The position numbers were made by a program, and so were the translations under genes. The notes below the pieces were generated by a model. The model was given only the letters and a program-made list of their open reading frames with translations, did not search any database and was not told where the DNA came from. A DNA stretch of 64,000 nt from Candidatus Microgenomates bacterium (GTDB lineage Bacteria; Patescibacteriota; Microgenomatia; UBA1406; HO2-37-13b). Below, piece after piece: positions 51,926 to 60,824 of the stretch. Numbering within the stretch: the first letter of the stretch is position 1; every line of letters starts with the position of its first letter. Location: contig JANWIV010000003.1 in the NCBI GenBank assembly GCA_025449735.1, positions 186,001-250,000 on the forward strand, read 5' to 3'.

Positions 51926-52795
51926 ATGACTGAATCCAGCAGCGATCGTGAAAACACGATACTAAAAGCGCAATCAGTGCTTGATCAAGTCAAGCAATTA
52001 GCAACGTTAGGTCAAGAAACTTATGAGGGCGCTGACTACTATGCTCACCTAAAGTCAATGTTCTCTCAAGCCTATCATGATTTGTTTGAATCCGACCAAC
52101 CAATTACTGCAGAAACAATGTCTGAGCTACAAAAAGGATTAACTCTCAATTTTGATGCGGCCCGATCGGTTCTAACCACACTCGTCATCCCAGGTACTCA
52201 AATCCCAATGTATGTGCCTGGCGGTAGTTTTTCAGTTTTTTCTGAAAAAGGAGAACTACTCGCTTTTGACGAGAAAAGAGTGGGAAAAGTCTATGGGACT
52301 GATGAAAAACCACATAATTCAGCACCATATACTGTGTCAAAACCATTAGCTTTATTTGCACTTAAAAAACTTGGAATGAAACCGGACATTATGGATCAAC
52401 AAAGTAGCGATTTTATTTGTCAATCCCTTGGGTTAAACCCTGGAGCTTTTCATATGGGAGGAATTGAGGCGACTTTGCCCATAGGCCCAAATGGAAAACT
52501 CGATCCAGTAATTATGGGGCTGAGTGCAATTGAATTAACCCCAGAAGCTTTGAGTTATTTCTTAGATAAATTGAAAGCATCGGGCGCTGAGCATTCTATG
52601 GATCCTTTTGGAGATGAGGTTTTTACCAATGGTCATTTTACCGCCGCAGGATATCTAGATGAACTGGCTGGAAAAGCGCTAGTATCTTATTTTAACGGCC
52701 AATCAACGGAGCGATCACAAGAAATAGTGAATCAAGAATGGGATCGACTCATGAGTGCGGCCATTCCAGGCCCTCTGCCTCCCCAGTGCAATTAA
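51926..52795 (+). CDS. Hypothetical protein
   Basis: 289 residues, soluble. The N-terminal half is helical (QSVLDQVKQLATLGQETYEG), the middle has KPLALFALKKLGMKPDIMDQ and the end a Pro-rich tail (PGPLPPQCN). I recognise no family. An extended -10 TGTTATAAT ends six bases before the ATG (leaderless). Its surroundings do not suggest a role. Confidence 0.45.
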   Translation: MTESSSDRENTILKAQSVLDQVKQLATLGQETYEGADYYAHLKSMFSQAYHDLFESDQPITAETMSELQKGLTLNFDAARSVLTTLVIPGTQIPMYVPGGSFSVFSEKGELLAFDEKRVGKVYGTDEKPHNSAPYTVSKPLALFALKKLGMKPDIMDQQSSDFICQSLGLNPGAFHMGGIEATLPIGPNGKLDPVIMGLSAIELTPEALSYFLDKLKASGAEHSMDPFGDEVFTNGHFTAAGYLDELAGKALVSYFNGQSTERSQEIVNQEWDRLMSAAIPGPLPPQCN

Positions 52796-52814
52796 ATTAC
52801 TGATGAAATTGAAT

Positions 52815-53504
52815 TTATATCTCAATTTCAACAGAAATTGGTAAATGATCTGATGCTTTTGAAGCTTCAACTTTATAGTTTTTTGTTTTCAAATCTTCAC
52901 TGGTAAAAATATAGTCTAACTTATAAACAATATCTTTGACCTTGCACGTTTCGCAACCAGCTTCATATAAGCTCCAGGTAGGTAAATTCTGCGAGTCTGC
53001 ATCTTTGAATGAATGACTCATCATTTTAATTGCATTGCTATCAGGCAGAGCATTAAAGTCACCCATTATAATGGATTTGGTTTTGGGCACCAAGCTAACT
53101 AAGTTTTTCGCTTGTTCCTCTTGAATTAAAGACTCTTTTTGATGAGTGTGAAGCAAATGAGTGCTAAAGACATGCAATATTTTATTACCTATTCTTATAT
53201 CGGCTTGTGCGGCGGCGCGGGGATCTTGTTTTGACAAAATATGAATCTCTCTTTTCTCAATTGGATATTTACTAAAAACAGCTGGGCCGTCTTTGTACTC
53301 CACTCCATCCCAAAACTTTGAAACTGGAGCGAAAACAAAATTGTAACCAGCGCTTTTAAGATAATCTATTATTTTTCTTTCCGGATCATTATCTACTACT
53401 TCTTGAAGGCCAATAATATCGGCATTACTTTTGTTTATATAATCTACGATCCCATCAAAGTCTCCATCGATCCAAATATTCCAAGATAAAATTTTCAAAA
53501 TCAT
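52815..53504 (-). CDS. Endonuclease/exonuclease/phosphatase family protein
   Basis: 229 residues of the EEP fold: LSWNIWIDGDF, ADIIGLQEVVD (Mg-binding Glu), IMGDFNALPD and ASDHLPISVE (catalytic Asp-His). It could act on DNA, RNA or phospholipids; members of this size include AP-endonuclease and sphingomyelinase-like proteins. There is no signal peptide. Confidence 0.87.
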   Translation of the reverse strand: MILKILSWNIWIDGDFDGIVDYINKSNADIIGLQEVVDNDPERKIIDYLKSAGYNFVFAPVSKFWDGVEYKDGPAVFSKYPIEKREIHILSKQDPRAAAQADIRIGNKILHVFSTHLLHTHQKESLIQEEQAKNLVSLVPKTKSIIMGDFNALPDSNAIKMMSHSFKDADSQNLPTWSLYEAGCETCKVKDIVYKLDYIFTSEDLKTKNYKVEASKASDHLPISVEIEI

Positions 53505-53541
53505 GGCTTATTAATCATCTTAAGCTTTAGCGAAAGACGAG

Positions 53542-53612
53542 TTGGGGGACAGGGATTCGAACCCCGATAAACAGCTCCAAAGGCTGTTGTCCTACCATTA
53601 GACGATCCCCCA
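53542..53612 (-). tRNA. tRNA-Gln (TTG anticodon)
   Basis: 71 bases. Acceptor stem TGGGGGA/TCCCCCA, anticodon arm ACAGC-CTTTGGA-GCTGT with TTG at positions 34-36, T-arm GGGGTTCGAATCCC. No CCA encoded. This is the second tRNA-Gln of the window; together they read CAA and CAG. Confidence 0.94.
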
Positions 53613-53688
53613 AGTTCAAACTATATTTTACCACAAATGTTTACACTTGACTAAATCATCATAAACTGTTATAGTAGAATTATCAATT

Positions 53689-53955
53689 ATGATAGACCCT
53701 AACAATATCTCAACCATTTCTGACCTGCGTTTTAAGACCAAGGAGGTTTTGAAAAAAGCGATCAAAAAACCAGTGTTTCTTTTTAATAGAAGCAGGCCTA
53801 CTGGAGTCCTTCTTTCTATGAAAAATTATGAATCAATCTTAGAGGCGCTTGAGGATTATCAAGACAGTCTAGATGCTCAAAAATTTATGAAGGAAGACAA
53901 ATCCAAAATTAAATGGATTTCTCATGAAGAACTTAAAAAAAGACTCGGTATTTAA
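53689..53955 (+). CDS. Phd/YefM-like antitoxin
   Basis: 88 residues: ISTISDLRFKTKEVLKKAIKKPVFLF then RPTGVLLSMKNYESILEAL, typical of Phd/YefM DNA-binding antitoxins; the C-terminal half should bind the toxin. It overlaps the toxin gene by 32 bases. The promoter TTGACT...TATAGT (spacing 17) lies just upstream, and an antitoxin would repress it. Confidence 0.85.
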   Translation: MIDPNNISTISDLRFKTKEVLKKAIKKPVFLFNRSRPTGVLLSMKNYESILEALEDYQDSLDAQKFMKEDKSKIKWISHEELKKRLGI

Positions 53956-54214
53956 GATTGTTTATCATAAGCGAAGTCTTAAATTCCTCGAAAAAATTTC
54001 TCAAGAAAAATCGAGACTCATTGTAAATAGATTAGAAATTCTTCAATCTAATCCACATGAAAAAAGTCTTAATGTAAAAATAATGTCTGGAGAAATTAAA
54101 AATGCTTACCGATTGAGAGTCGGAAAAATTAGAGTTTTATATCAACTCTTAATTAAAAGTAAAACCATTTACATTTATGACATAAATTTCCGGGGTTCAA
54201 TATATAAACATTAA
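53924..54214 (+). CDS. RelE/ParE-like toxin
   Basis: 96 residues: KIVYHKRSLKFLEKISQEKS, RLEILQSNPHEKSL, and RLRVGKIRVLYQLLI, typical of RelE-family ribosome-dependent mRNases or ParE-type gyrase toxins. The start ATG lies inside the antitoxin gene. The set forms a type II toxin-antitoxin module. The basic residues are consistent with RelE, but ParE cannot be excluded. Confidence 0.85.
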   Translation: MKNLKKDSVFKIVYHKRSLKFLEKISQEKSRLIVNRLEILQSNPHEKSLNVKIMSGEIKNAYRLRVGKIRVLYQLLIKSKTIYIYDINFRGSIYKH

Positions 54215-54217
54215 ATT

Positions 54218-54291
54218 GTTCTAACTTCATAGATTCTGAAACCCACCACCGCATGCGCTACGGCGGGCAGGCGAGTTCAGAATGATAGAAC
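54218..54291. repeat. Intergenic inverted repeat after the toxin gene
   Basis: Outer arms GTTCTA (54218-54223) and TAGAAC (54286-54291), inner arms ATTCTGAA (54233-54240) and TTCAGAAT (54276-54283), with a GC-rich centre (CCACCGCATGCGCTACGGCG). This two-layer palindrome resembles the repeat at 1834-1901 in size and position. It may be a dispersed palindromic element or terminator. Confidence 0.55.
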
Positions 54292-54337
54292 AGGCTACAT
54301 ACTTCATACTAAATACTTCATACTGTATACTATACCT

Positions 54338-55198
54338 ATGAAATCAGGGACAATCGCACTAATCGGTAGGCCAAATGTGGGCAAGTCAACGCTTGTCAAC
54401 TCCCTTATTGGTCAAAAAGTGGCTATCACTAGCCCGAAGCCACAAACCACCCGCTTCCCTATCCAAGCTTTATATAAAGATGAACGGGGGCAAATTATCT
54501 TTACTGATCTCCCCGGAATTTTCAAAAAAGCCAAAGATACTCTTTCCAAAAAAATCAATCGTCAAACGATCAATGATCTTGAAGGTGAGTTTGATGCGGT
54601 GCTTTACATTGTTGACCCGACTCGCAAACGTGACTTTGAAGAATCTCGCGTCTTGGGAATTGTACGCAAACTGCAAATGCCAAAGATTTTGGTGTTTAAC
54701 AAAATGGAGACCGAGGATGCCGAGTATTTACCACAATATAAATTCCTCGAGGATGAATTTGACACTTTTTTTTATGTCTCGGCCAAAAAAAAGAAACATT
54801 TGAAACCGCTTCTTGACAAGCTTTTTGAAATAATGTCTGAAGGCGAGCAAACTCCGGAGGAAGAATATGTTTATCCAGCGATAAATCTAGATAGTAAAAC
54901 ATTTGTGTCAGAACTGATTCGTGAAAAAGTTTTTTTGCGCACTCGACAGGAATTACCATATACGACAACCGTCGTCATTGACGAGCTGAAAGAAAGGCGC
55001 GATGGCACGCTCTACATCAAAGCAAGAATCCTGACCACTGACCCAACATACAAAAAAATGCTCATTGGCACCGGCGGCAGAAGCATCAAAATAATTGGCA
55101 TGATGGCAAGGAAAGAAATTGAGCTGGCTCGCAATAAAAAAGTCTATCTTGATTTGCAAGTAGAGGTTGACAAACACTGGATGCAAACCTTATCATAA
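54338..55198 (+). CDS. era: GTPase Era
   Basis: 286 residues. GTP-binding motifs are LIGRPNVGKSTLVNSLIG (G1), PQTTR (G2), FTDLPGIF (G3) and VFNKMETED (G4). In G4 the usual NKxD is NKME, with a glutamate at the guanine-contact position. The KH domain at the C-terminus (LIGTGGRSIKIIGMMARKEIE) binds 16S rRNA. It assists small-subunit ribosome assembly. A TATACT box lies six bases from the ATG. Confidence 0.93.
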   Translation: MKSGTIALIGRPNVGKSTLVNSLIGQKVAITSPKPQTTRFPIQALYKDERGQIIFTDLPGIFKKAKDTLSKKINRQTINDLEGEFDAVLYIVDPTRKRDFEESRVLGIVRKLQMPKILVFNKMETEDAEYLPQYKFLEDEFDTFFYVSAKKKKHLKPLLDKLFEIMSEGEQTPEEEYVYPAINLDSKTFVSELIREKVFLRTRQELPYTTTVVIDELKERRDGTLYIKARILTTDPTYKKMLIGTGGRSIKIIGMMARKEIELARNKKVYLDLQVEVDKHWMQTLS

Positions 55199-55222
55199 CC
55201 CTGTTATTGCTTCTATCGGCCG

Positions 55223-56752
55223 ATGTCAGAATATTTATCAGGAATTACCAATGATGAAAAGGAGTCGCTTCAAGAAAAGTGTGGTATTGTTGCAATATAT
55301 AATCCCAGTCAAACTCGCCAATTTGATATCGCCTTAAAAGCCTCTTTTGGAATTCAACACCGTGGTCTTCATGGAGCCGGGATTGCCCAGGAAGAAAACT
55401 TGCAACCGATGGTCTACAGTGAAAAAGGCCACTTGATTGAAGTTTTTAGCGCCGCCGCCATTGAGGAACATAACCTACGTCGAGAAACAAAATGGACTTT
55501 AATGCATACTCGTTATGGTACCTCCGGTGATTACTCCGATCGCAATATTCAGCCCTGTCTCGCTACAGCTCCTGACAACTCTCAAATTGCTGTCGTTCAT
55601 AATGGTGAATTCCCCGCCACCGAGGTCATGCGCGCCATGCTTCAAACCACACATCCAGAAGGAGCCAGTGACACTTATCTTTTTACAGAACTTTTGGCAC
55701 AAAATAAAAGCGGTTCTTGGTTTGAGTCATTGAATGAAACATTAAAAACAATAAATGGCGCTTATTCACTGGTTTTAGGTTGTGAAGAGGGCCTTATGGT
55801 TGCGCGAGACCCTCAGGGAATTCGACCGCTTTTTTTAGGAAAGTTGGATGATGGATTCATTGTTGCTTCAGAAACAAGTGCCATACTTCGAATTGGTGCT
55901 CGTGTCGTCCGCGCGGTTAGCCCTGGAGAAAGAATCCTAATTAATGAGGAGGGTCTACATTCAAAGAATGAAGCGTCAAGAATACAAACCGCTTTTTGTA
56001 GTTTGGAACAAGCCTACTTTAGCCGACCCGACTCACAGTTCCCCAAAACCGTCGACGACGTAGATCACCCCGAAAAATGGCTGTCATACTCATATTTTAG
56101 ACAGCGATGTGGCCGAATTTTAGCAGAAGAAGTAACTATACCAAACGCCACTTTTGTAGTTGGCATCCCTGACTCGGGAATACCTTTTGCTAGCGGTTAT
56201 GCGGCTGGTGCCGGTTTGCCAATTCTTCCTAACATTATGTTTGAACGTTATGCACCAAACGGCCGCGAGCGAACATTTATGCGTGATGAAGATTTGACTA
56301 AAATTAGAGAGCGGGTCACCGATAAGCTTGTCATAATCTCCGATCGCGAAATGTGGCGGGACGCGGTCGTTATTTTAGGAGATGATTCAATTATTCGTGG
56401 GGATGTTTCTATGCGTATTACACAGGCAATTAAAAATCTAGGCGCCGCTGAAGTCCATTGGGTCGTGGGGTTTCCACCAATTAACCATACTTGCCATTTG
56501 GGAGTCAGCATGAGAACAAGAGAAGAGCTAATTGCCGTCGCCAATGATTCTGATCCAGCTAAAATCGCCGCCAAAATCGGTGCTGAAAGTGTCCATTATA
56601 TTTCTCCACAAAGTTTTTTACGCGCCTCGGGAATTGATATAAATGAAAATGCTGCTGGTGACATTTTCTTAAATAATGGTAATTGTGGTGGGTGTATCAC
56701 TGGTCACTATCCGGTTAGCCGCGATGGCGTAATTAATCTTCATCAAGTTTAA
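55223..56752 (+). CDS. purF: Amidophosphoribosyltransferase
   Basis: 509 residues. An N-terminal propeptide-like extension of about 19 residues precedes the expected catalytic Cys in EKCGIVAIY (glutaminase domain; IQHRGLHGAGIA and MHTRYGTSGD follow). The PRPP-binding loop is VVGIPDSGIPFASGY, and DDSIIRGDVSMRI and FPPINHTCHLGV are from the phosphoribosyltransferase domain. It makes phosphoribosylamine, the first step of purine synthesis. It is followed by purD (20 bases), but no other pur genes are in the window. Confidence 0.93.
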   Translation: MSEYLSGITNDEKESLQEKCGIVAIYNPSQTRQFDIALKASFGIQHRGLHGAGIAQEENLQPMVYSEKGHLIEVFSAAAIEEHNLRRETKWTLMHTRYGTSGDYSDRNIQPCLATAPDNSQIAVVHNGEFPATEVMRAMLQTTHPEGASDTYLFTELLAQNKSGSWFESLNETLKTINGAYSLVLGCEEGLMVARDPQGIRPLFLGKLDDGFIVASETSAILRIGARVVRAVSPGERILINEEGLHSKNEASRIQTAFCSLEQAYFSRPDSQFPKTVDDVDHPEKWLSYSYFRQRCGRILAEEVTIPNATFVVGIPDSGIPFASGYAAGAGLPILPNIMFERYAPNGRERTFMRDEDLTKIRERVTDKLVIISDREMWRDAVVILGDDSIIRGDVSMRITQAIKNLGAAEVHWVVGFPPINHTCHLGVSMRTREELIAVANDSDPAKIAAKIGAESVHYISPQSFLRASGIDINENAAGDIFLNNGNCGGCITGHYPVSRDGVINLHQV

Positions 56753-56772
56753 TAGACAAAAAAAATAATAAT

Positions 56773-58071
56773 ATGTCAGTTGAAAATCAAAAAGTATTGG
56801 TTGTAGGTGATGGTGCTAGAGAATCTGCAATGGTTTGGAAGCTGGCTAAATCACCTTCAGTTGGCAAAATTTTTATTGCCCCAGGAAACGCTGGCACTGC
56901 CAAGCTTGCCACCAACTTGGAGGATGTCGGCCCGGAAGATATTGATTCTCTCATAAATTTTGCTGAAGATAATGACATTGATTTTACTGTAGTTGGTCCT
57001 GACAAACCACTTGCATTAGGAATAGTCGATACTTTTAATGAGGCGGAAAGAAAAATATATGGGCCAACACAAGAAGCATCGCAAATTGAATGGAGCAAGA
57101 TTTGGGCTAGTGAGTTTATGCACCGACATAATATCCCCCATCCGCAGACAATAATCCCGAAAGACTTAGAAGATGCCGAAAGCAAAATTCTTGGTTTATC
57201 TCATCTTTGGACAAATGGTGTCGTTGTCAAAGCCGATGGGTTGACTGATGGCAAGGGAGTCGTGGTTTGCGACGATACACTGTCTGCTACAAACGCTGTT
57301 CATGAAATGATGATGGATCGTAAATATGGCCCCGGAGGCAAGAAAATAATTTTGCAAGAAAGACTGATTGGGCAAGAAGTATCGGTTATGGCTATTGTTG
57401 ATGGTAATGATTATCAATTATTACCACTGGCTCAAGATTATAAAAGATTAAGAAAAGGCGACCAAGGTCCAAACACCGGTGGCATGGGTAGTTTTGCACC
57501 GGCTCATTTTATCAATAAAAGATTGCTTGAAGAAATTCAAAGAGGGGTCATTGAACCGTTTATTAGCGGAATTAAAAGTGAAGGGCGACCTTTTAAAGGC
57601 ACTCTTTATTCTGGGTTGATGATTGTTGACAACGAACCGGTAGTTATAGAATTTAATGCGCGATTTGGGGACCCGGAAACTCAAGTCCAACTACCATTAA
57701 TCGATGTTGATTTTTTAAGTCTGCTTACAGCCACTAGTGCTGGACACACGCACCGGGTGCCAATTATCGAAAAAAAAGGCGCGGCCGTTTGTGTGGTGTT
57801 GGCTGCCCCTGGTTATCCAGAAAACCCTCAAAAAGGCCTCATTGTTCATAATTTGGAAAAAGTTTCAAGGAAAGAAGAGGTGCTCATTTTTCATGCTGGG
57901 ACGCGTGTTGATGGCAGAAAAGTTGTCAACACTGGCGGAAGAGTGCTCAATATAGTTGGACTAGGCAAGACAGTTGATGAAGCTCGAAAAAACGCTTATG
58001 AAAATGTTGGTGAGGAAAATGAGGCTCCATATCTCTATCACATGGAGGTTAGACGCGACATCGGAGTCTGA
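56773..58071 (+). CDS. purD: Phosphoribosylamine--glycine ligase
   Basis: 432 residues, ATP-grasp fold. VLVVGDGARESAMVWKLAKS at the N-terminus, KADGLTDGKGVVVC, GPNTGGMGSFAPA and EFNARFGDPETQVQLP are family signatures. It joins glycine to phosphoribosylamine, the purine step after PurF. The two genes are a natural pair because phosphoribosylamine is unstable. Length is typical. Confidence 0.95.
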   Translation: MSVENQKVLVVGDGARESAMVWKLAKSPSVGKIFIAPGNAGTAKLATNLEDVGPEDIDSLINFAEDNDIDFTVVGPDKPLALGIVDTFNEAERKIYGPTQEASQIEWSKIWASEFMHRHNIPHPQTIIPKDLEDAESKILGLSHLWTNGVVVKADGLTDGKGVVVCDDTLSATNAVHEMMMDRKYGPGGKKIILQERLIGQEVSVMAIVDGNDYQLLPLAQDYKRLRKGDQGPNTGGMGSFAPAHFINKRLLEEIQRGVIEPFISGIKSEGRPFKGTLYSGLMIVDNEPVVIEFNARFGDPETQVQLPLIDVDFLSLLTATSAGHTHRVPIIEKKGAAVCVVLAAPGYPENPQKGLIVHNLEKVSRKEEVLIFHAGTRVDGRKVVNTGGRVLNIVGLGKTVDEARKNAYENVGEENEAPYLYHMEVRRDIGV

Positions 58072-58076
58072 CTGAT

Positions 58077-58322
58077 TCATTTCTGATGCTCCTCTGTCTT
58101 TCCTCCTTTAAGTAGGACTCCAGCTTCCCGTAATTTTTCGGCGAAATAATATCTGATCTGCCCGCGATTTTCATGATTTCCTGCTTTCTTTTGAATATCA
58201 GCATGTTCTCTCCAAAAATTACTCTCCGGTTGTGTCGGTTCAGTTGGCTCAGGTGTTGACGAATCTAACACTTGAGGGACATCAGGCGTACCAGTCGGCT
58301 CGCCACCTTCTAATTCTGTCAT
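58077..58322 (-). CDS. Small acidic, Pro/Glu-rich protein
   Basis: 81 residues. A Pro/Thr/Glu-rich N-terminal half (EGGEPTGTPDVPQVLDSSTP) is followed by a helical charged C-terminus (AEKLREAGVLLKGGKTEEHQK). No known family. It lies between purD and gltX with a convergent end to purD. The coding potential is moderate. Confidence 0.4.
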   Translation of the reverse strand: MTELEGGEPTGTPDVPQVLDSSTPEPTEPTQPESNFWREHADIQKKAGNHENRGQIRYYFAEKLREAGVLLKGGKTEEHQK

Positions 58323-58348
58323 ATATTAAGTGTAGTATTAATTTTTAC

Positions 58349-59716
58349 TTATGCAATAGTTTTTAATCTGGCCATAACTTCTTCTTTTCCTAAAATCTCC
58401 ATTGATTCGTTCAGTGGGGGTGAGATTTTGCGACCCGTGATCGCCACGCGAAGGGCCATAAAAAATTCGCTGTTTTTGAGACCTGATTGGTCAGCGACTT
58501 GTTGCATTACCTCCCCAATCTTGTCGGCTTGCCAATCTTCAAGAAGTGATAACGATTCGCTATTACTTTTTAACAATTCGTCATATTTATTAAGTTCTAT
58601 CTCGTACTTTTTCGGTGACTCAATAAAAAATTGGCAATAATCATCATATTCTTTTAGGGTTTTTATCCGCTCATGAATAAGTGGAATTGTTTTTTGAATT
58701 AGTTCTTGTGAATATTTACCCTTATGAAAATTGAAAATTGCCGATTGTAAATTCTCCGCGCTCATAGCGCGAAGGTATTCTCCATTCATCCAGGTCAACT
58801 TTGTCAAGTCAAACACCGGGCCATTAGCGGCGATATCTTTTAAATCTAAAACGGAAACAAATTCATCAATAGAGAAAATTTCTTTCTCCTCTGGATGGCT
58901 CCACCCCATCAGTGCCAAATAATTTAAGATCGCTTCCGGCAAATACCCCTCTTCTAAATACCAACTGGCCCAAACCGGATTTTTGCGTTTAGATAATTTG
59001 GAACGATCCGGATTACGAAGAATTGGTACATGAGCAAATATTGGCAACTCCCAACCTAGTGCCTCATAAAGCAAGACATGTTTGGGAGTACTTGAGATCC
59101 ATTCCTCGGCACGAATCACATGGGTTATTTTCATTAAGTAGTCATCGACTACCACTGCTAGATGATATGTAGGATAACCATCTGATTTCAAAATCACCTG
59201 ATCATCTATCTCACTGGTACTTATTGTTATCTTGCCACGAATCAAATCATTAAATGACACCGATTTATTTTCCGGCACATTAAGCCTGATTACATAGCTT
59301 CTTTTTTCATTTTCATTTTTTACTTTTTCACTATTTAAACAGTGCTTATCGTATCGAGTGGGTTTACTCTCTTTTTGTTGGCTGTCGCGCAATGCTTCCA
59401 ATCGCTCTTTTGTACAATAGCAATAATAGGCATGACCCGATTCAACCAATTTTTCCGCATACTCCTTATAAGTTGATAGTCGTTCTGATTGTCGGACTGG
59501 TTTTTCATCGGGGGATAAACCAAAAGCATCAAGTGTTGTTAATATTTTTTCTTCTGCCCCCTCAACCAAACGAGCTCGATCAGTATCTTCGATGCGGACA
59601 ATAAACTGGCCGTTATTTTTTTTGGCAAAAGCCCAATTAATAAAAGCCGTATAAAGATTTCCGATATGTAGGTCCTCTCCGGTTGGAGAAGGAGCGATAC
59701 GAGTACGAACTGTCAT
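58349..59716 (-). CDS. gltX: Glutamate--tRNA ligase
   Basis: 455 residues, class I tRNA synthetase: HIGH-type RIAPSPTGEDLHIGN, VRIEDTDRARL, and KMSKS-type SKLSKRKNPVWAS. It charges tRNA-Glu and, since no GlnRS is in the window, possibly also tRNA-Gln for GatCAB amidation (inference). The C-terminal anticodon-binding domain has SLLEDWQADKIGEVMQQ. An extended -10 (TGTTATAAT) is six bases upstream of the ATG. Confidence 0.95.
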   Translation of the reverse strand: MTVRTRIAPSPTGEDLHIGNLYTAFINWAFAKKNNGQFIVRIEDTDRARLVEGAEEKILTTLDAFGLSPDEKPVRQSERLSTYKEYAEKLVESGHAYYCYCTKERLEALRDSQQKESKPTRYDKHCLNSEKVKNENEKRSYVIRLNVPENKSVSFNDLIRGKITISTSEIDDQVILKSDGYPTYHLAVVVDDYLMKITHVIRAEEWISSTPKHVLLYEALGWELPIFAHVPILRNPDRSKLSKRKNPVWASWYLEEGYLPEAILNYLALMGWSHPEEKEIFSIDEFVSVLDLKDIAANGPVFDLTKLTWMNGEYLRAMSAENLQSAIFNFHKGKYSQELIQKTIPLIHERIKTLKEYDDYCQFFIESPKKYEIELNKYDELLKSNSESLSLLEDWQADKIGEVMQQVADQSGLKNSEFFMALRVAITGRKISPPLNESMEILGKEEVMARLKTIA

Positions 59717-59718
59717 GA

Positions 59719-59747
59719 TTGAATTATAACAGGGCTTTCTTTATAGT
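59719..59747. promoter_or_regulatory. Overlapping divergent leaderless promoters (gltX / unknown gene)
   Basis: The 37-base gap holds, on the plus strand, TTGAAT (59719-59724) and TATAGT (59742-59747) with a 17-base spacer, six bases before the ATG at 59754. On the minus strand TATAAT (59723-59728) lies six bases before the gltX ATG. The -35 of one overlaps the -10 of the other, so the two may compete for polymerase. Confidence 0.6.
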
Positions 59748-59753
59748 TGTAGT

Positions 59754-60824
59754 ATGACATTGACTGAACTTATTTCTACGGTTCGAAAAACGGCCCCATT
59801 CGCCATTCTTGGTTTTGTTCTAATTGTGATCTTTTTTTTGTTAATACAAGGTTTTTTGGGCTATCTTGATCGACAAAATCAACAAACGGGCCCGGCGATT
59901 GATGCTATCTATGGCAACCTCCCACCGCTGACACTCAAAAATGCCGTCGCCTATCCTGAAGGAGCCTCATTTACTCTCGACAATATTGAGGGCCGCCCGA
60001 CGACTAGCACTAACTCGGCTCGGGTTTATCAAATTCCCACCTATTCTACTCGTTTCAGTTTTTTACAAACGATAACGCTAATGGCTAAAGCAGTTGGTTT
60101 TGATACCACTGCTAATCAATATCGACTCGAAGAAACTCAGGCTATTTTTGAAAACACAGAGCAAAAATTAACAGTCGACATTACTTCTTTCAATTTTGAT
60201 TTTGCTGTCAATGTTAATACCGACCCAGCGGCATTTCGCACTAGTCAATTCCCAAAAGAAGATCGCATTATTGAAATGGCCAGGGGTTTTATGACTCGCA
60301 TGGGTAAATATACCAATGATTTGGCCCAAGGGACAGCAGTCGTTAGCTATCATCGCTATAATACTCAAACCTCGGAATACGAACAGGTCTCCGAACCTAC
60401 TGAAGCTGATGTTGCTGAAGTTGATTTTTTTAAAAATTCTCAAGATGGCATTCCAGTCGTTGCTCCTGAATATACCTATTCTCAAAATTATGTGGTGATG
60501 ATGTTTGATGGTGAAGCTAGTCGAGTACTTAAAGCGGCATCAAGTCAATTTGACCCTGACAAAAATTCATTTGGCACCTATCCGGTAAAAACCGGGGATG
60601 TGGCTTGGGAAGAGCTTAAAAGTGGAAAGGGACTCATTGTGTTGCCGGGTAAAAATACCCCTGAAATTACCGTCAGAGAAATGTTTATTGCTTATCTTGA
60701 CCCTAATATTTTTCAACCATATCTGATGCCGGTATATGTCTTTCTGGGAGATAATAATTTTGTCGGCTATGTCTCAGCGATTGATGATCAATTTATTGAG
60801 AGTCAATCAGGTCAAAGTCCTTAA
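59754..60824 (+). CDS. Membrane-anchored hypothetical protein
   Basis: 356 residues, one N-terminal transmembrane helix (about 15-38), the remainder predicted extracytoplasmic and beta-rich. Segments such as NVNTDPAAFRTSQFPKEDRI and GLIVLPGKNTPEITVREM do not match a known family. It is convergent with the D,D-carboxypeptidase gene (no gap between stops). It may take part in cell-envelope functions, by location only. Confidence 0.5.
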   Translation: MTLTELISTVRKTAPFAILGFVLIVIFFLLIQGFLGYLDRQNQQTGPAIDAIYGNLPPLTLKNAVAYPEGASFTLDNIEGRPTTSTNSARVYQIPTYSTRFSFLQTITLMAKAVGFDTTANQYRLEETQAIFENTEQKLTVDITSFNFDFAVNVNTDPAAFRTSQFPKEDRIIEMARGFMTRMGKYTNDLAQGTAVVSYHRYNTQTSEYEQVSEPTEADVAEVDFFKNSQDGIPVVAPEYTYSQNYVVMMFDGEASRVLKAASSQFDPDKNSFGTYPVKTGDVAWEELKSGKGLIVLPGKNTPEITVREMFIAYLDPNIFQPYLMPVYVFLGDNNFVGYVSAIDDQFIESQSGQSP

